This document shows, piece after piece, positions 23,711 through 31,637 of a stretch of DNA of 35,526 nucleotides. The notes beneath the pieces are model-generated. The model was not told where the DNA came from, did not search any database, and saw only the letters and a list, made by a program, of their open reading frames with translations. Made by a program: the position numbers and the translations under genes. Each line of letters starts with the position of its first letter. Position 1 is the first letter of the stretch. The stretch is from Bacteroidales bacterium (GTDB lineage Bacteria; Bacteroidota; Bacteroidia; Bacteroidales; UBA932): assembly GCA_024401715.1 (NCBI GenBank), contig JAKSKO010000020.1:1-35526 (forward strand), written 5' to 3'.

Positions 23711-24511
23711 CTACACAGTTATATCCAGAACAATGGGGGTCTCCCAGCTTACGCTGCTTACAACCAGCTTTGACGCTGCAAAATCCAGGGTGAGGCTCAC
23801 ATCCTCCAGGTCCTCGGCCGTCCAGTCATAGCCATGCTGTTTCAGAAGGGACCCCAGGGCAAATTCCCTGCGCCCCGCCACTCCTCCGGTAATCTCCATC
23901 ATCAGCGACGCATCTCCCTGCCGCGGAAGGTTGAAAGCGGTGTCCCCGTTGGCATCCAGCCTAAGGCGGTAATGGAATCCCCCTTCCACCAGGCTGCCGT
24001 CCGCATTATAGCCGCAATAGGTAGATTTCACAGCCAGGGCATAACGGCTTAGGTCACTGCTCACGAAATGTATGCTTACCCGGCAGTAATGCTTATGCAT
24101 CTCCGCCTTCACAAAGGCTTGGGTTTCATTGGTCTCACACAGGCTGAAATGGGCGTACAGCGGAGGGAAATCCATGCCGGATGTAACGTAAAACGAGCCC
24201 TGCGAGTTATATTTCCCAAGTTCGGCCGGGAAAACGGACACCGCCGCCATCTGTCTGTCCTTTATCGGCAGGGAAACGCCTTCGGGATAGTTCTGGAAAG
24301 GTACCACCGTCATATTGTAATCCCTTACTGCTACCCCGTTCACATTAACGCAGACAGAATCGTTTGCAGCCACGCTTTGTGAACTCAGGTCCACAAACAC
24401 ATTGCACGGGCATCCATCCCTCACTTCAATTATGCTGCACGAATACAGGCTTGCCGAAAGAACTGCCGCAAAAAAAACGCAGCGGGAAATATGTTTTGCT
24501 TCAGAACACAT
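23711..24511 (-). CDS. FimB/Mfa2-like fimbrium-associated lipoprotein
   Basis: A 266-residue predicted lipoprotein with lipobox LYSC (Cys25). The mature N-terminus continues IIEVRDGCPCNVFVDLS, close to the start seen in FimB/Mfa2 proteins, the lipidated anchors of Bacteroidota fimbriae; two beta-sandwich-like halves follow and it ends in SWETPIVLDITV. The assignment rests on this pattern only, and no pilin gene of the Mfa1/FimA type is in the window. It is the last gene of a three-gene operon, starting 11 nt inside the DUF3575 gene. It could anchor or cap a surface structure encoded elsewhere, or work only with its two neighbours. Confidence 0.65.
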   Translation of the reverse strand: MCSEAKHISRCVFFAAVLSASLYSCSIIEVRDGCPCNVFVDLSSQSVAANDSVCVNVNGVAVRDYNMTVVPFQNYPEGVSLPIKDRQMAAVSVFPAELGKYNSQGSFYVTSGMDFPPLYAHFSLCETNETQAFVKAEMHKHYCRVSIHFVSSDLSRYALAVKSTYCGYNADGSLVEGGFHYRLRLDANGDTAFNLPRQGDASLMMEITGGVAGRREFALGSLLKQHGYDWTAEDLEDVSLTLDFAASKLVVSSVSWETPIVLDITV

Positions 24512-25061
24512 AACTAAGAGACAATATCACATCACTTGGCATCACGAAAGCCTTCACTCCCCTGTCCAGACGGTCTCCGCATTTTGGGCAGGAATAAACG
24601 GTGTATGTCTTGGCGCCGCCCCACACTCCCAGGCCCATATCCAGGTTGAGATGAGGGGTAATCATATAGGAATATCCGGCTCCCACTCCCCCGCCATAAC
24701 GCAGGCCTTCTTCAGTGCTTGGGCTTATGATTCCGCCCATATTATATTCCTGAACCCTTATCTTCATATCCAGCCACCACCCGCTATACACATACCATGG
24801 CCACCATCGGCCGTCAATGGCAACACTCCTCTGCCTCAGCTGCATCTGCGATGCCCCTCCGTCCTTTTTGAATGAAAAGGGATTGTATTTGGCCGATGCA
24901 CCAAGGGTCCAATGTCTGGAGATGGCAAAATCCACATGGGCATTCACCGTGCCGAAGCATAACCAGTCCCCCACATTCGTCCCAACCTGCAGTTTCTGTG
25001 CGGAAGAAAGCTGACACAATAAAAGAAGGGCGGAAACCAGGGAAAATCCTATCTTATTCAT
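24501..25061 (-). CDS. DUF3575 outer-membrane protein
   Basis: A 186-residue small outer-membrane protein. MNKIGFSLVSALLLLCQLSSA is a signal peptide; the rest alternates amphipathic strands (YNPFSF, RWWPWYVYSGWW, GVGAGYSYM) and ends in the aromatic residue of LSYVF. The CPKCG segment before the last strands is a feature I recall from DUF3575 members, which in Bacteroidota are often found with fimbrial genes. Function is unknown. It overlaps the upstream HExxH lipoprotein gene by 8 nt and the downstream FimB-like gene by 11 nt, so translation is probably coupled across all three. Confidence 0.78.
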   Translation of the reverse strand: MNKIGFSLVSALLLLCQLSSAQKLQVGTNVGDWLCFGTVNAHVDFAISRHWTLGASAKYNPFSFKKDGGASQMQLRQRSVAIDGRWWPWYVYSGWWLDMKIRVQEYNMGGIISPSTEEGLRYGGGVGAGYSYMITPHLNLDMGLGVWGGAKTYTVYSCPKCGDRLDRGVKAFVMPSDVILSLSYVF

Positions 25062-26628
25062 ATCTGTTGAAAATCTGGTTGATTATGGTCTTCTTGTTAG
25101 GGAAAAGATCCACCAATTTCTCCTTGAGACCGCCTACATCCTTCACAGTGGAATCGTACGCATTCAGGATATCGCCCGGCTCGAAACCCCTTGTGTCCAA
25201 GGCTGTGAATATCTGCGGATGAAACCAGTATCCGCTTCCTATCCCCGTATTCTCCGCGGCATATCTGTCACAATAGAGACGGTTTTCCAAATAATAGGCC
25301 CACATCTCCCCTACCGCACATATACCGGAGTTCTCCTGGCTTTCATCCCCGTATGCATCTTTGCCCGATATGGCATTCTTGATTATATAGTATATCATGG
25401 AATCCCAGTATTTCGCCCCCACCTTGCTGAAATGGCTGGCATGAGCCATCTCGTGCACCGCAGTGCTGTAAATGGATTGGTAATCCTTGCAATCCATGGT
25501 TCCCAGAGTGATGTCCGGGCCCAGCAGTTTAATCACAAAGGCGGCAATCTGGTAATAGATATTGGCCATCGAAAGGTCCAGGACCGTGCCATGGTGCAGC
25601 ATCACCGTGCTTGAGACATTCAGGCCGTCAAAAATCCAGATTGACACATCATCGGGAGGTGGTGTCATATTCAGATCGTCCTGGGCACAGCGCAGATAAT
25701 AGTCATAGACGGCATTGTTCACGACGCTGCGGCGGAACAGCTTACGGTCCGAATCCTTGTTTATTGTAACGGAGATTCCCCTGTTCTCCCCTTTCCCCAG
25801 GCCGGAAACCGAAGCCCTGTAAAGAATGGTGTTCAGTCCTATGGAAAAACCTTTCTCATTGAGAAAAACGAGCCTATACCTTGGTTTGGAGGTGAACGAT
25901 TTAGGTAGGGTATAATATCCATCCCTGTCTGTATAGGCTCGGGCGAATTTCACAAACACGTTGCATTCCACACGTACCCCGGACACGCCAAGCGGCTGTC
26001 CTCCGTTATAATCATCATCTATAATAGTAATTCTTCCGCTGGGCTGCACACCGCCGGATGCCTTTGTGGATGACGAAAGATCCAAGAGGTTTTCATTTCC
26101 GCTTATACGGAAAGCTTCGGCTTCCACGGCATCCCAGTCCACATCTCCCAGGGCCTTGGTGTTGCTGTTCTCCGCCAGGAAGCAATCCTGCAGCTGCTGG
26201 CACTCTATGCCCTGCGGGAAAGAAAAATCCTTCGGCACCACGGCATACTGCCAGGTGATTTGCTCGCTGTCTATCTCCGGGTCGTGATAATAGTCTCCGT
26301 CCCGCAAAATCTCAAAATCCATGGGATGGTCCAGAAGATGCACGCCGCAAGATTTCAGCATATCCAGTTCTTCCTTGTCCTTGGGAAGAAAACGCACATA
26401 TTTGTCTGTACACTGGATCTGCGATGCTGCCTTCGTGGAATAAAGGGAGGCTACAGCACTTTTCACATTTTCCACGGAATAGGGGTTGTCCAGCTGACGC
26501 CCCAGCACAATTGCTTCATGACCGCTTTGGTCATCACCCTGGAAACGTTCCGTCTCAAAGCCGTTTTTCTGGCATGAACACAGGCCGAAAATCAGGCAAG
26601 ACGCAAATAAGAATGATTCACTTTTCAT
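25054..26628 (-). CDS. putative zinc metalloprotease lipoprotein
   Basis: A 524-residue predicted lipoprotein with lipobox LCSC (Cys19). Three regions can be seen: an N-terminal region (about 40-150) containing YVRFLPKDKEE, HPMDFEILRDGDYY and WQYAVV; a carboxypeptidase-regulatory-like beta domain (about 200-258) with GVRVECNVF and TDRDGYYTLP; and a C-terminal region with VHEMAHASHF, an HExxH site at 392-396, followed by GEMWAYYLE whose Glu441 is a plausible third zinc ligand. This gives a gluzincin-like arrangement, but I cannot name a peptidase family. It heads an operon with the DUF3575 and FimB-like genes, which suggests processing of a surface protein. The substrate is unknown. Confidence 0.75.
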   Translation of the reverse strand: MKSESFLFASCLIFGLCSCQKNGFETERFQGDDQSGHEAIVLGRQLDNPYSVENVKSAVASLYSTKAASQIQCTDKYVRFLPKDKEELDMLKSCGVHLLDHPMDFEILRDGDYYHDPEIDSEQITWQYAVVPKDFSFPQGIECQQLQDCFLAENSNTKALGDVDWDAVEAEAFRISGNENLLDLSSSTKASGGVQPSGRITIIDDDYNGGQPLGVSGVRVECNVFVKFARAYTDRDGYYTLPKSFTSKPRYRLVFLNEKGFSIGLNTILYRASVSGLGKGENRGISVTINKDSDRKLFRRSVVNNAVYDYYLRCAQDDLNMTPPPDDVSIWIFDGLNVSSTVMLHHGTVLDLSMANIYYQIAAFVIKLLGPDITLGTMDCKDYQSIYSTAVHEMAHASHFSKVGAKYWDSMIYYIIKNAISGKDAYGDESQENSGICAVGEMWAYYLENRLYCDRYAAENTGIGSGYWFHPQIFTALDTRGFEPGDILNAYDSTVKDVGGLKEKLVDLFPNKKTIINQIFNRYE

Positions 26629-26648
26629 AGGCCTTTAAATTTTTTCTG

Positions 26649-26679
26649 CAAAGCTATCCCAACTTATCCGTGTAGAAAA
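26649..26679 (-). promoter_or_regulatory. promoter of the HExxH-DUF3575-FimB-like operon
   Basis: On the minus strand TTTT (26679-26676), a 19-nt spacer and TAGCTTTG (26656-26649) fit the Bacteroidota consensus with one mismatch in the -33 box. The -7 box ends 20 nt before the ATG at 26628. The inverted repeat CGTGTA-N7-TACACG (26669-26687) covers the -33 box and is a candidate operator. Confidence 0.55.
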
Positions 26680-26782
26680 ATTACACGTTTAATTTGCATA
26701 AACCCGCTCTCAGATGCGCCAGAGGCCGTTTTTTTGCCCAATTTTGAAATACTTTCGCGCAAAACCGAAAACACGAATCCTT

Positions 26783-26807
26783 GTAAGATGCTATATTTCA
26801 GCATCTT
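26783..26807. repeat. 9-bp-stem hairpin, function unknown
   Basis: TAAGATGCT (26783-26791), loop ATATTTC, AGCATCTTA (26799-26807) pair perfectly. It lies behind the deoC terminator when read on the minus strand and about 155 bp upstream of the next gene. There is no T-run, so it is not an intrinsic terminator. Confidence 0.55.
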
Positions 26808-26840
26808 AAGGCAATTATCCGTTTCAATTCACATAACACG

Positions 26841-26887
26841 AAAAAAAGCGCCGCTTAAGGCCTGCATAGACCTTAATCGGCGCCTTT
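26841..26887 (-). terminator. intrinsic terminator of the ftsY-pheT-deoC operon
   Basis: On the minus strand GCGCCG and CGGCGC pair (plus positions 26878-26883 and 26848-26853), then after one mismatch TTAAGG pairs with CCTTAA around a 10-nt loop; seven T residues follow (plus A-run 26841-26847). It begins about 45 nt behind the deoC stop. Confidence 0.85.
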
Positions 26888-26932
26888 CATGGCAGCGTCC
26901 AAAGCGGAAAAGACCGCCCTGACGCGCGGAAA

Positions 26933-27817
26933 CTAGAAAAAGCTTACAGTCTTCTGCTCCAGGGCGGAAAGCAGATTATTTGCCATCCTGCTTACACCGA
27001 AACGCAGCAGACTCTTGTCCAGCCACTCACGGCCCAGAACAGTTGAAACTATTGTATAGTAGCATGCGGCATCCTGCGCAGTGGACATTCCACCTGCAGG
27101 TTTGAAGCCTATCTTCCTGCCTGTCTTCTCGCAGAAAGCCTTGATGCACTGACACATCACATATGCCGCCTGCGGAGTTGCATTCACGCTCACCTTGCCG
27201 GTACTTGTCTTGATGAAATCCGCGCCGGCCTCCATTGCAAGGAAAGAAGCATCCGCAACTTCCTGCGCAGTTTTCATGATGCCTGTCTCCAGGATAACCT
27301 TAAGGCACACATGACGTCCGGCAGCAGCCTGGTCTATGGTTTTCCTCACGGCAGCAATCTCTGCTACGGCAGCATCATAGTCCCCGGCAGCGAAATGGCT
27401 GTGGGACAGAACAATATCCACCTCATCAGCCCCGGCTTCAACAGCCATCTTCACTTCAAGAAGCTTCACCTCAAGGAAACTCTGGCTGCTTGGGAAGCAG
27501 GCAGACACCACGGTGGTATGCACATCAGCATCGTTTTTACGTCCTGCAACCACTGAAGCGAAATTTGAATACACACAAATTGACGCCGGCAGAGGATATG
27601 CGGGATAAGCCTCCTTGAATGCATTAACCTTATCCACCAGTCTGGCAACACTCTGCTCTGTATCGTGGGTGTTAAGGGTAGTAAGATCCATCATGGAGAA
27701 GCATTTTTTCAAAAGCTCGTCCGTGATGATGCTCTCAATATTTCTGGAAATTCTCTCCAATGCACCGTCTATCTCCTGCTGGTCTGGAGCATAGCCGTAT
27801 TTCTCCTTGTAATTCAT
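26933..27817 (-). CDS. deoC: deoxyribose-phosphate aldolase
   Basis: Cleaves 2-deoxyribose 5-phosphate to acetaldehyde and glyceraldehyde 3-phosphate in nucleoside salvage. The 294 residues form a TIM barrel with the catalytic set: Asp134 in DEVDIV, Schiff-base Lys203 in FIKTSTGK and Lys239 in GFKPAGG. About 45 N-terminal residues precede the first barrel strand, so it belongs to the longer form of the family. It starts 2 nt after the radical SAM gene, is last in the ftsY operon and is followed by a strong terminator. Its link to those translation and secretion genes looks like positional rather than pathway logic. Confidence 0.96.
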   Translation of the reverse strand: MNYKEKYGYAPDQQEIDGALERISRNIESIITDELLKKCFSMMDLTTLNTHDTEQSVARLVDKVNAFKEAYPAYPLPASICVYSNFASVVAGRKNDADVHTTVVSACFPSSQSFLEVKLLEVKMAVEAGADEVDIVLSHSHFAAGDYDAAVAEIAAVRKTIDQAAAGRHVCLKVILETGIMKTAQEVADASFLAMEAGADFIKTSTGKVSVNATPQAAYVMCQCIKAFCEKTGRKIGFKPAGGMSTAQDAACYYTIVSTVLGREWLDKSLLRFGVSRMANNLLSALEQKTVSFF

Positions 27818-27819
27818 AT

Positions 27820-28581
27820 CTAAAAAATTTCTATATTAATATTCTCTGAAATAAGATCCTGCAACAGCTCTGCCATGCAGCCTCTGTCCAGTTTCTCCAA
27901 TCCCGCTTCCGGTGCGGGACGGTCCAGGCTGTATACCTGCACCAGTCTTGGACGCAGTCGCCTTATAACATTTTTCCACTGTTCAAGTTCTTTTGCGTCA
28001 CGCCTGTAATCCACTTCCGCCCCTCCAAGAAACATGGTCTGGACTATGAAATCGCCCCCGAAAAGCATCATCCTTTCCACAATCTTCTCCACATCATACT
28101 CCAGCTGGGGTCTGTTGATGATTTTTGCAGCCTGTGCCGATGCCACGTCCAGTTTAAGAATAGGATTGTCCACCTTTTTCAAGGCCTCCAGAACCTTTGC
28201 ATCATCCAGTGTTGTGGCATTTGAAAGCACCGAAATGCGGGCCGATGGGAAGAAGGCATTGCGCAATTCCACGGTCCTGTCTATTATCTGCGCAAACTGC
28301 GGATGAAGGGTGGGTTCCCCGTGCCCTGCGAAGGTGATAGAATCCACTTTGGCGCCCGCATCGGAAAGTTCCTTCAGCTTAAGCTCCAGACTTAGGGAAA
28401 TCTGTTCCAGACCCGGCATAGGGTCCGATGTCCTTCCGTCCCTGTTCCAACCGCACTCGCAGTATATGCAATCGAAATTGCACAACTTTCCATTGGAGGG
28501 AAGAAGGTTTATTCCCAACGACCATCCAAGCCTTCTGGACTTTATCGGTCCGAAAACTATTTCATCAAAACGTAACATCAA
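27820..28581 (-). CDS. radical SAM protein of the COG0731 type
   Basis: A 253-residue radical SAM enzyme. The cluster motif is C34-NFD-C38-IY-C41 (CxxxCxxC), preceded by FGPIKSRRLGWSLGINLLP, the N-terminal block that marks COG0731-type proteins; FAGHGEPTLHP is the glycine-rich SAM-binding strand. COG0731 is named after archaeal wyosine (tRNA-Phe) synthesis, but bacterial members have no settled function. No second iron-sulfur cluster motif is visible. It overlaps the DUF4296 gene by 17 nt, lies 2 nt before deoC and is in one operon with pheT. The start could also be the second Met. Confidence 0.85.
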   Translation of the reverse strand: MMLRFDEIVFGPIKSRRLGWSLGINLLPSNGKLCNFDCIYCECGWNRDGRTSDPMPGLEQISLSLELKLKELSDAGAKVDSITFAGHGEPTLHPQFAQIIDRTVELRNAFFPSARISVLSNATTLDDAKVLEALKKVDNPILKLDVASAQAAKIINRPQLEYDVEKIVERMMLFGGDFIVQTMFLGGAEVDYRRDAKELEQWKNVIRRLRPRLVQVYSLDRPAPEAGLEKLDRGCMAELLQDLISENINIEIF

Positions 28582-29137
28582 ACACCTGCTTTAGAGTGTC
28601 CTGCTGCACTTGGGCTGCTATGGTATCGGCGGCAATGATAAGTGCGGGACCGGCAAAAACGGTATCAAGCCCCTGTTGGAAGTCGAAATCGAAAAGAACG
28701 CTGTCGCCAAGGTCCAGTGAATCCATCAGATATATCACATTCGGCCGGAAACGCTGCATGTACAGATCCCTGTTATGCAGCATATCCAGTTTCTCCTTCT
28801 CCTTCTTCAGTTCCCTGGACTCTTCCTCCAGCATAAGAACGGCACTCTTGATCATCCTTATGTATCGGGTGGGATCCTTGATATACTTCTTCTCGCTCTC
28901 CAGAAAATCGTCAACCGTATAGCCGTATTTTTCAAAAATAGGAGCATATACCAGGCTGGTGTCCGCCGCTCTCCTGTCGTTCCATGGCAGAGAGGAAATC
29001 CTTTCGTCCGCCATTGCCATGTCGGCATAGATGAGTGTCATTTTGCTGCGGGGTATAACGGAAGTCTTCTTCCCGCAGGACATCGCTGTCCCGGCAAGAA
29101 GAAGAATCAAAATGATATGCGCAGCAAAACGCCTCAC
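28565..29137 (-). CDS. DUF4296 family lipoprotein
   Basis: A 190-residue predicted lipoprotein: MRRFAAHIILILLLAGTAMSC has a basic start, hydrophobic core and lipobox AMSC (Cys21). The segment VIPRSKMTLIYADMAMADERI matches the DUF4296 pattern (a conserved helix after the lipidated Cys), and a Lys/Glu-rich stretch near 103-118 is probably helical. The family is restricted to Bacteroidota and has no known function. It starts 5 nt after pheT and its 3' end overlaps the radical SAM gene. Confidence 0.8.
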   Translation of the reverse strand: MRRFAAHIILILLLAGTAMSCGKKTSVIPRSKMTLIYADMAMADERISSLPWNDRRAADTSLVYAPIFEKYGYTVDDFLESEKKYIKDPTRYIRMIKSAVLMLEEESRELKKEKEKLDMLHNRDLYMQRFRPNVIYLMDSLDLGDSVLFDFDFQQGLDTVFAGPALIIAADTIAAQVQQDTLKQVFDVTF

Positions 29138-29142
29138 GTCCT

Positions 29143-31635
29143 CTAGCGTATCTGTGCCCCGAATTCTTTCTGGAGCAGACCCAGAATATTGTTCATTATA
29201 CGCTCTGAATCCGTATCGGTGAGCGTCTTTTCCATATCCTGAAGCACGAAGCTCATTGCATACTGCTTCTTGCCTGCAGGAATCTTGTCTCCGCGGTACA
29301 CATCAAAGAGGCCAACGCTCTTCACAAGCTTCTTGCCCGCCTTGATGGCAGCCTTGCGCATATCGGCATAGCTAACTCCCTCATCAACCAGAAGGGCAAG
29401 GTCTCTGCGCACCTCTGGGAATTTAGGCAGCTCGCTGAATTTCACCTTGTTGCGTTTCACAAGCTTGAAGAAGGCAGGCCATGAAATCTCTGCCGCAAAC
29501 ACAGGCTGTTTCACGCCGAACTGTTTTGCGAAGCCCGGAAGCACAGTGCCCATGGTGCAAACAACCTCACCGCTGCCGGCAAGCTTGTATACAAGGCCCT
29601 CGGCATACATATCCGATGGCGCAGCCTCAGTCTCCATCTGGTACATATCCGCGCCGATGCGCTTGAAAAGAAGCTCCACATAACCCTTGAGGGCAAAGAA
29701 ATTGCCTTTTGAAGGAGTGCAGTTCCAGCTCTTGTCCGCAGTACCGGTAAGGAAAAGGCCGAAGGCTGTGTGCTCTTCTATCTTCGCAAGGGTGTCCGGC
29801 ACGGCGCCCTCTTCCCTCAGGCGGTATACACTGCCGTACTCGAAGAGTTTCATATTGTTGCACTGACGGTTGATGTTGTATGCGATAACCTCCAGGCCGC
29901 TTGGAACAAGGCTCTGGCGCATAACGTTGAGATCACTGCTTAGAGGGTTCATGATATGCACACAGGCAGCCTCCGGACAGCTCTGGAGCTTGCTGTAGTA
30001 CTCTCCCTTAGTAAGGGAGTTGTTCATCATCTCGTTGAAGCCGTTGGAAGCAAGGAAATTGCTTATCATGTTGCGCACTGCCTCCGGCTCCGGATGCTGT
30101 GACGGATTCACAGAGCTGTGAATGCTTGAAGGAAGCTCTATGTTGTTGTATCCGTAGATACGCAGAATCTCCTCCACGATATCGCACTCACGGTAAACGT
30201 CAATCATGTATGAAGGGACCTTCACAACAGCACCGTTGTCGCTCTTTGACGCGAACTCATACTGCAGATATGTGAGAATCTGCTCTATTGTCTCGTTGGA
30301 AATTGCCTTGCCCACGAAATTGCGTATGCGGTTATAATCCAGCTCCACCTCCTTCTTCCGGATATCGGCGCTGTACACCTTCTGAAGCTCACCAACGATG
30401 TGGCCGCCTGCCAGTTTGCAGATAAGGCCTGCAGCACGTTTTGCCGCCCACTCGGTAACAAGAGGGTCACAGCCGCGCTCGTAACGGAAAGAGGCATCGG
30501 TTTTCAGGGTGTGACGCTTGCTGGTCTTGCGTATTGAAACCGGATTGAAATATGCGCTCTCCAGGAACACTGTCTGTGTAGCCTCTGTTGTGCCACTGTC
30601 CTCACCGCCGAACACACCGGCAATACACATAGGCTTGCTTGCATTCGCTATCACAAGATCCCTGGCGTCAAGCTTGCGGGAAACACCGTCAAGGGTTACA
30701 ATCTCCTCGTCCTGCTGTGCCCAGCGTACAACAACCTTTCCGCCCTCAATCTTTGCGGCGTCAAAGGCATGCAGAGGCTGTCCCACTTCCATAAGCACGA
30801 AGTTGGTGATATCCACAACGTTATTGATAGGACGAAGGCCTATGCTCTGGAGTTTGGATGCAAGCCACTCCGGAGAAGGGCCCACCTTCACGCCGGCGAT
30901 GGTGTAACCGCTATAGCGTGGAGCACCCTCGGCTGCAGGCACCTCGATACTCACCTGCTGCGCATCATCCGGGCCGAAAACCAGATCTTCCTCCACCCCA
31001 GGCATATTCAGGCGGCAAGGGATATTGTTCAGTTTCAGATATGCATAAAGGTCACGCGCAACGCCTATGTGTGAAGCACCGTCCACACGGTTTGCGGTAA
31101 GGCCTATCTCTATGACAGTCTGCTCCTGGAGGTTCAGGTACTCCTTTGCAGGAATGCCTGCCTTCACATCTTTCGGAAGCAGCATGATACCGTCATGGCT
31201 TGCACCTATGCCAAGCTCGTCCTCCGCGCAAAGCATGCCCAGGCTCTCCACACCGCGTATCTTGCCTTTCTTGATCTTGAAATCTCCTGGCAGTACGGTG
31301 CCTATTGTTGCAAGCAGAACTGTTTCGCCCGCAGCACAGTTTGGAGCGCCGCACACTATCTGGATATAACCGTTCTCGTCCAGATAGTCCTTGCAGGCCT
31401 CTTTCTCAGGGCAATCGCCCATATCCACCTTTGTAACATGCAGGTGATCCGAATCCGGATGATCCCAGCACTCCACCACCTTCGCGGTGATTACACCTTT
31501 AAGACCGCCGGGAATCTGCTCTGTGCTTTCCACGGCATCAACTTCCAAACCGATGGAGGTGAGGGCATCAGCAATCTGCTGTGCAGTAAGGTCACACTCC
31601 AGATAATCTTTTAACCAAGAATAACTTATTGTCAT
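29143..31635 (-). CDS. pheT: phenylalanyl-tRNA synthetase beta subunit
   Basis: The 830-residue beta chain of the alpha2beta2 enzyme that charges tRNA-Phe. Domains in order: an EMAP/Trbp111-type tRNA-binding domain (about 40-150, with IQIVCGAPNCAAGETV), the B3/4 editing domain (about 210-370), B5 (about 400-475), a catalytic-like core, and the C-terminal FDX-ACB anticodon-binding domain (about 735-830, starting SELPKFPEVRRDLALLVDE). Length is normal. pheS is not adjacent; instead ftsY lies 2 nt upstream and the DUF4296 gene 5 nt downstream in one operon. Confidence 0.97.
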   Translation of the reverse strand: MTISYSWLKDYLECDLTAQQIADALTSIGLEVDAVESTEQIPGGLKGVITAKVVECWDHPDSDHLHVTKVDMGDCPEKEACKDYLDENGYIQIVCGAPNCAAGETVLLATIGTVLPGDFKIKKGKIRGVESLGMLCAEDELGIGASHDGIMLLPKDVKAGIPAKEYLNLQEQTVIEIGLTANRVDGASHIGVARDLYAYLKLNNIPCRLNMPGVEEDLVFGPDDAQQVSIEVPAAEGAPRYSGYTIAGVKVGPSPEWLASKLQSIGLRPINNVVDITNFVLMEVGQPLHAFDAAKIEGGKVVVRWAQQDEEIVTLDGVSRKLDARDLVIANASKPMCIAGVFGGEDSGTTEATQTVFLESAYFNPVSIRKTSKRHTLKTDASFRYERGCDPLVTEWAAKRAAGLICKLAGGHIVGELQKVYSADIRKKEVELDYNRIRNFVGKAISNETIEQILTYLQYEFASKSDNGAVVKVPSYMIDVYRECDIVEEILRIYGYNNIELPSSIHSSVNPSQHPEPEAVRNMISNFLASNGFNEMMNNSLTKGEYYSKLQSCPEAACVHIMNPLSSDLNVMRQSLVPSGLEVIAYNINRQCNNMKLFEYGSVYRLREEGAVPDTLAKIEEHTAFGLFLTGTADKSWNCTPSKGNFFALKGYVELLFKRIGADMYQMETEAAPSDMYAEGLVYKLAGSGEVVCTMGTVLPGFAKQFGVKQPVFAAEISWPAFFKLVKRNKVKFSELPKFPEVRRDLALLVDEGVSYADMRKAAIKAGKKLVKSVGLFDVYRGDKIPAGKKQYAMSFVLQDMEKTLTDTDSERIMNNILGLLQKEFGAQIR

Positions 31636-31637
31636 AG

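Larger units (their letters stand above)
26629..26932. other. 304-bp intergenic region between deoC and the surface operon
   Basis: No coding sequence is supported here. Reading from the deoC side it holds the deoC terminator (26841-26887), a 9-bp-stem hairpin (26783-26807), a stretch without visible structure (about 26688-26782), and the promoter region of the HExxH lipoprotein operon with an inverted repeat (26649-26687). It is noticeably richer in A and T than the genes around it. Confidence 0.75.
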
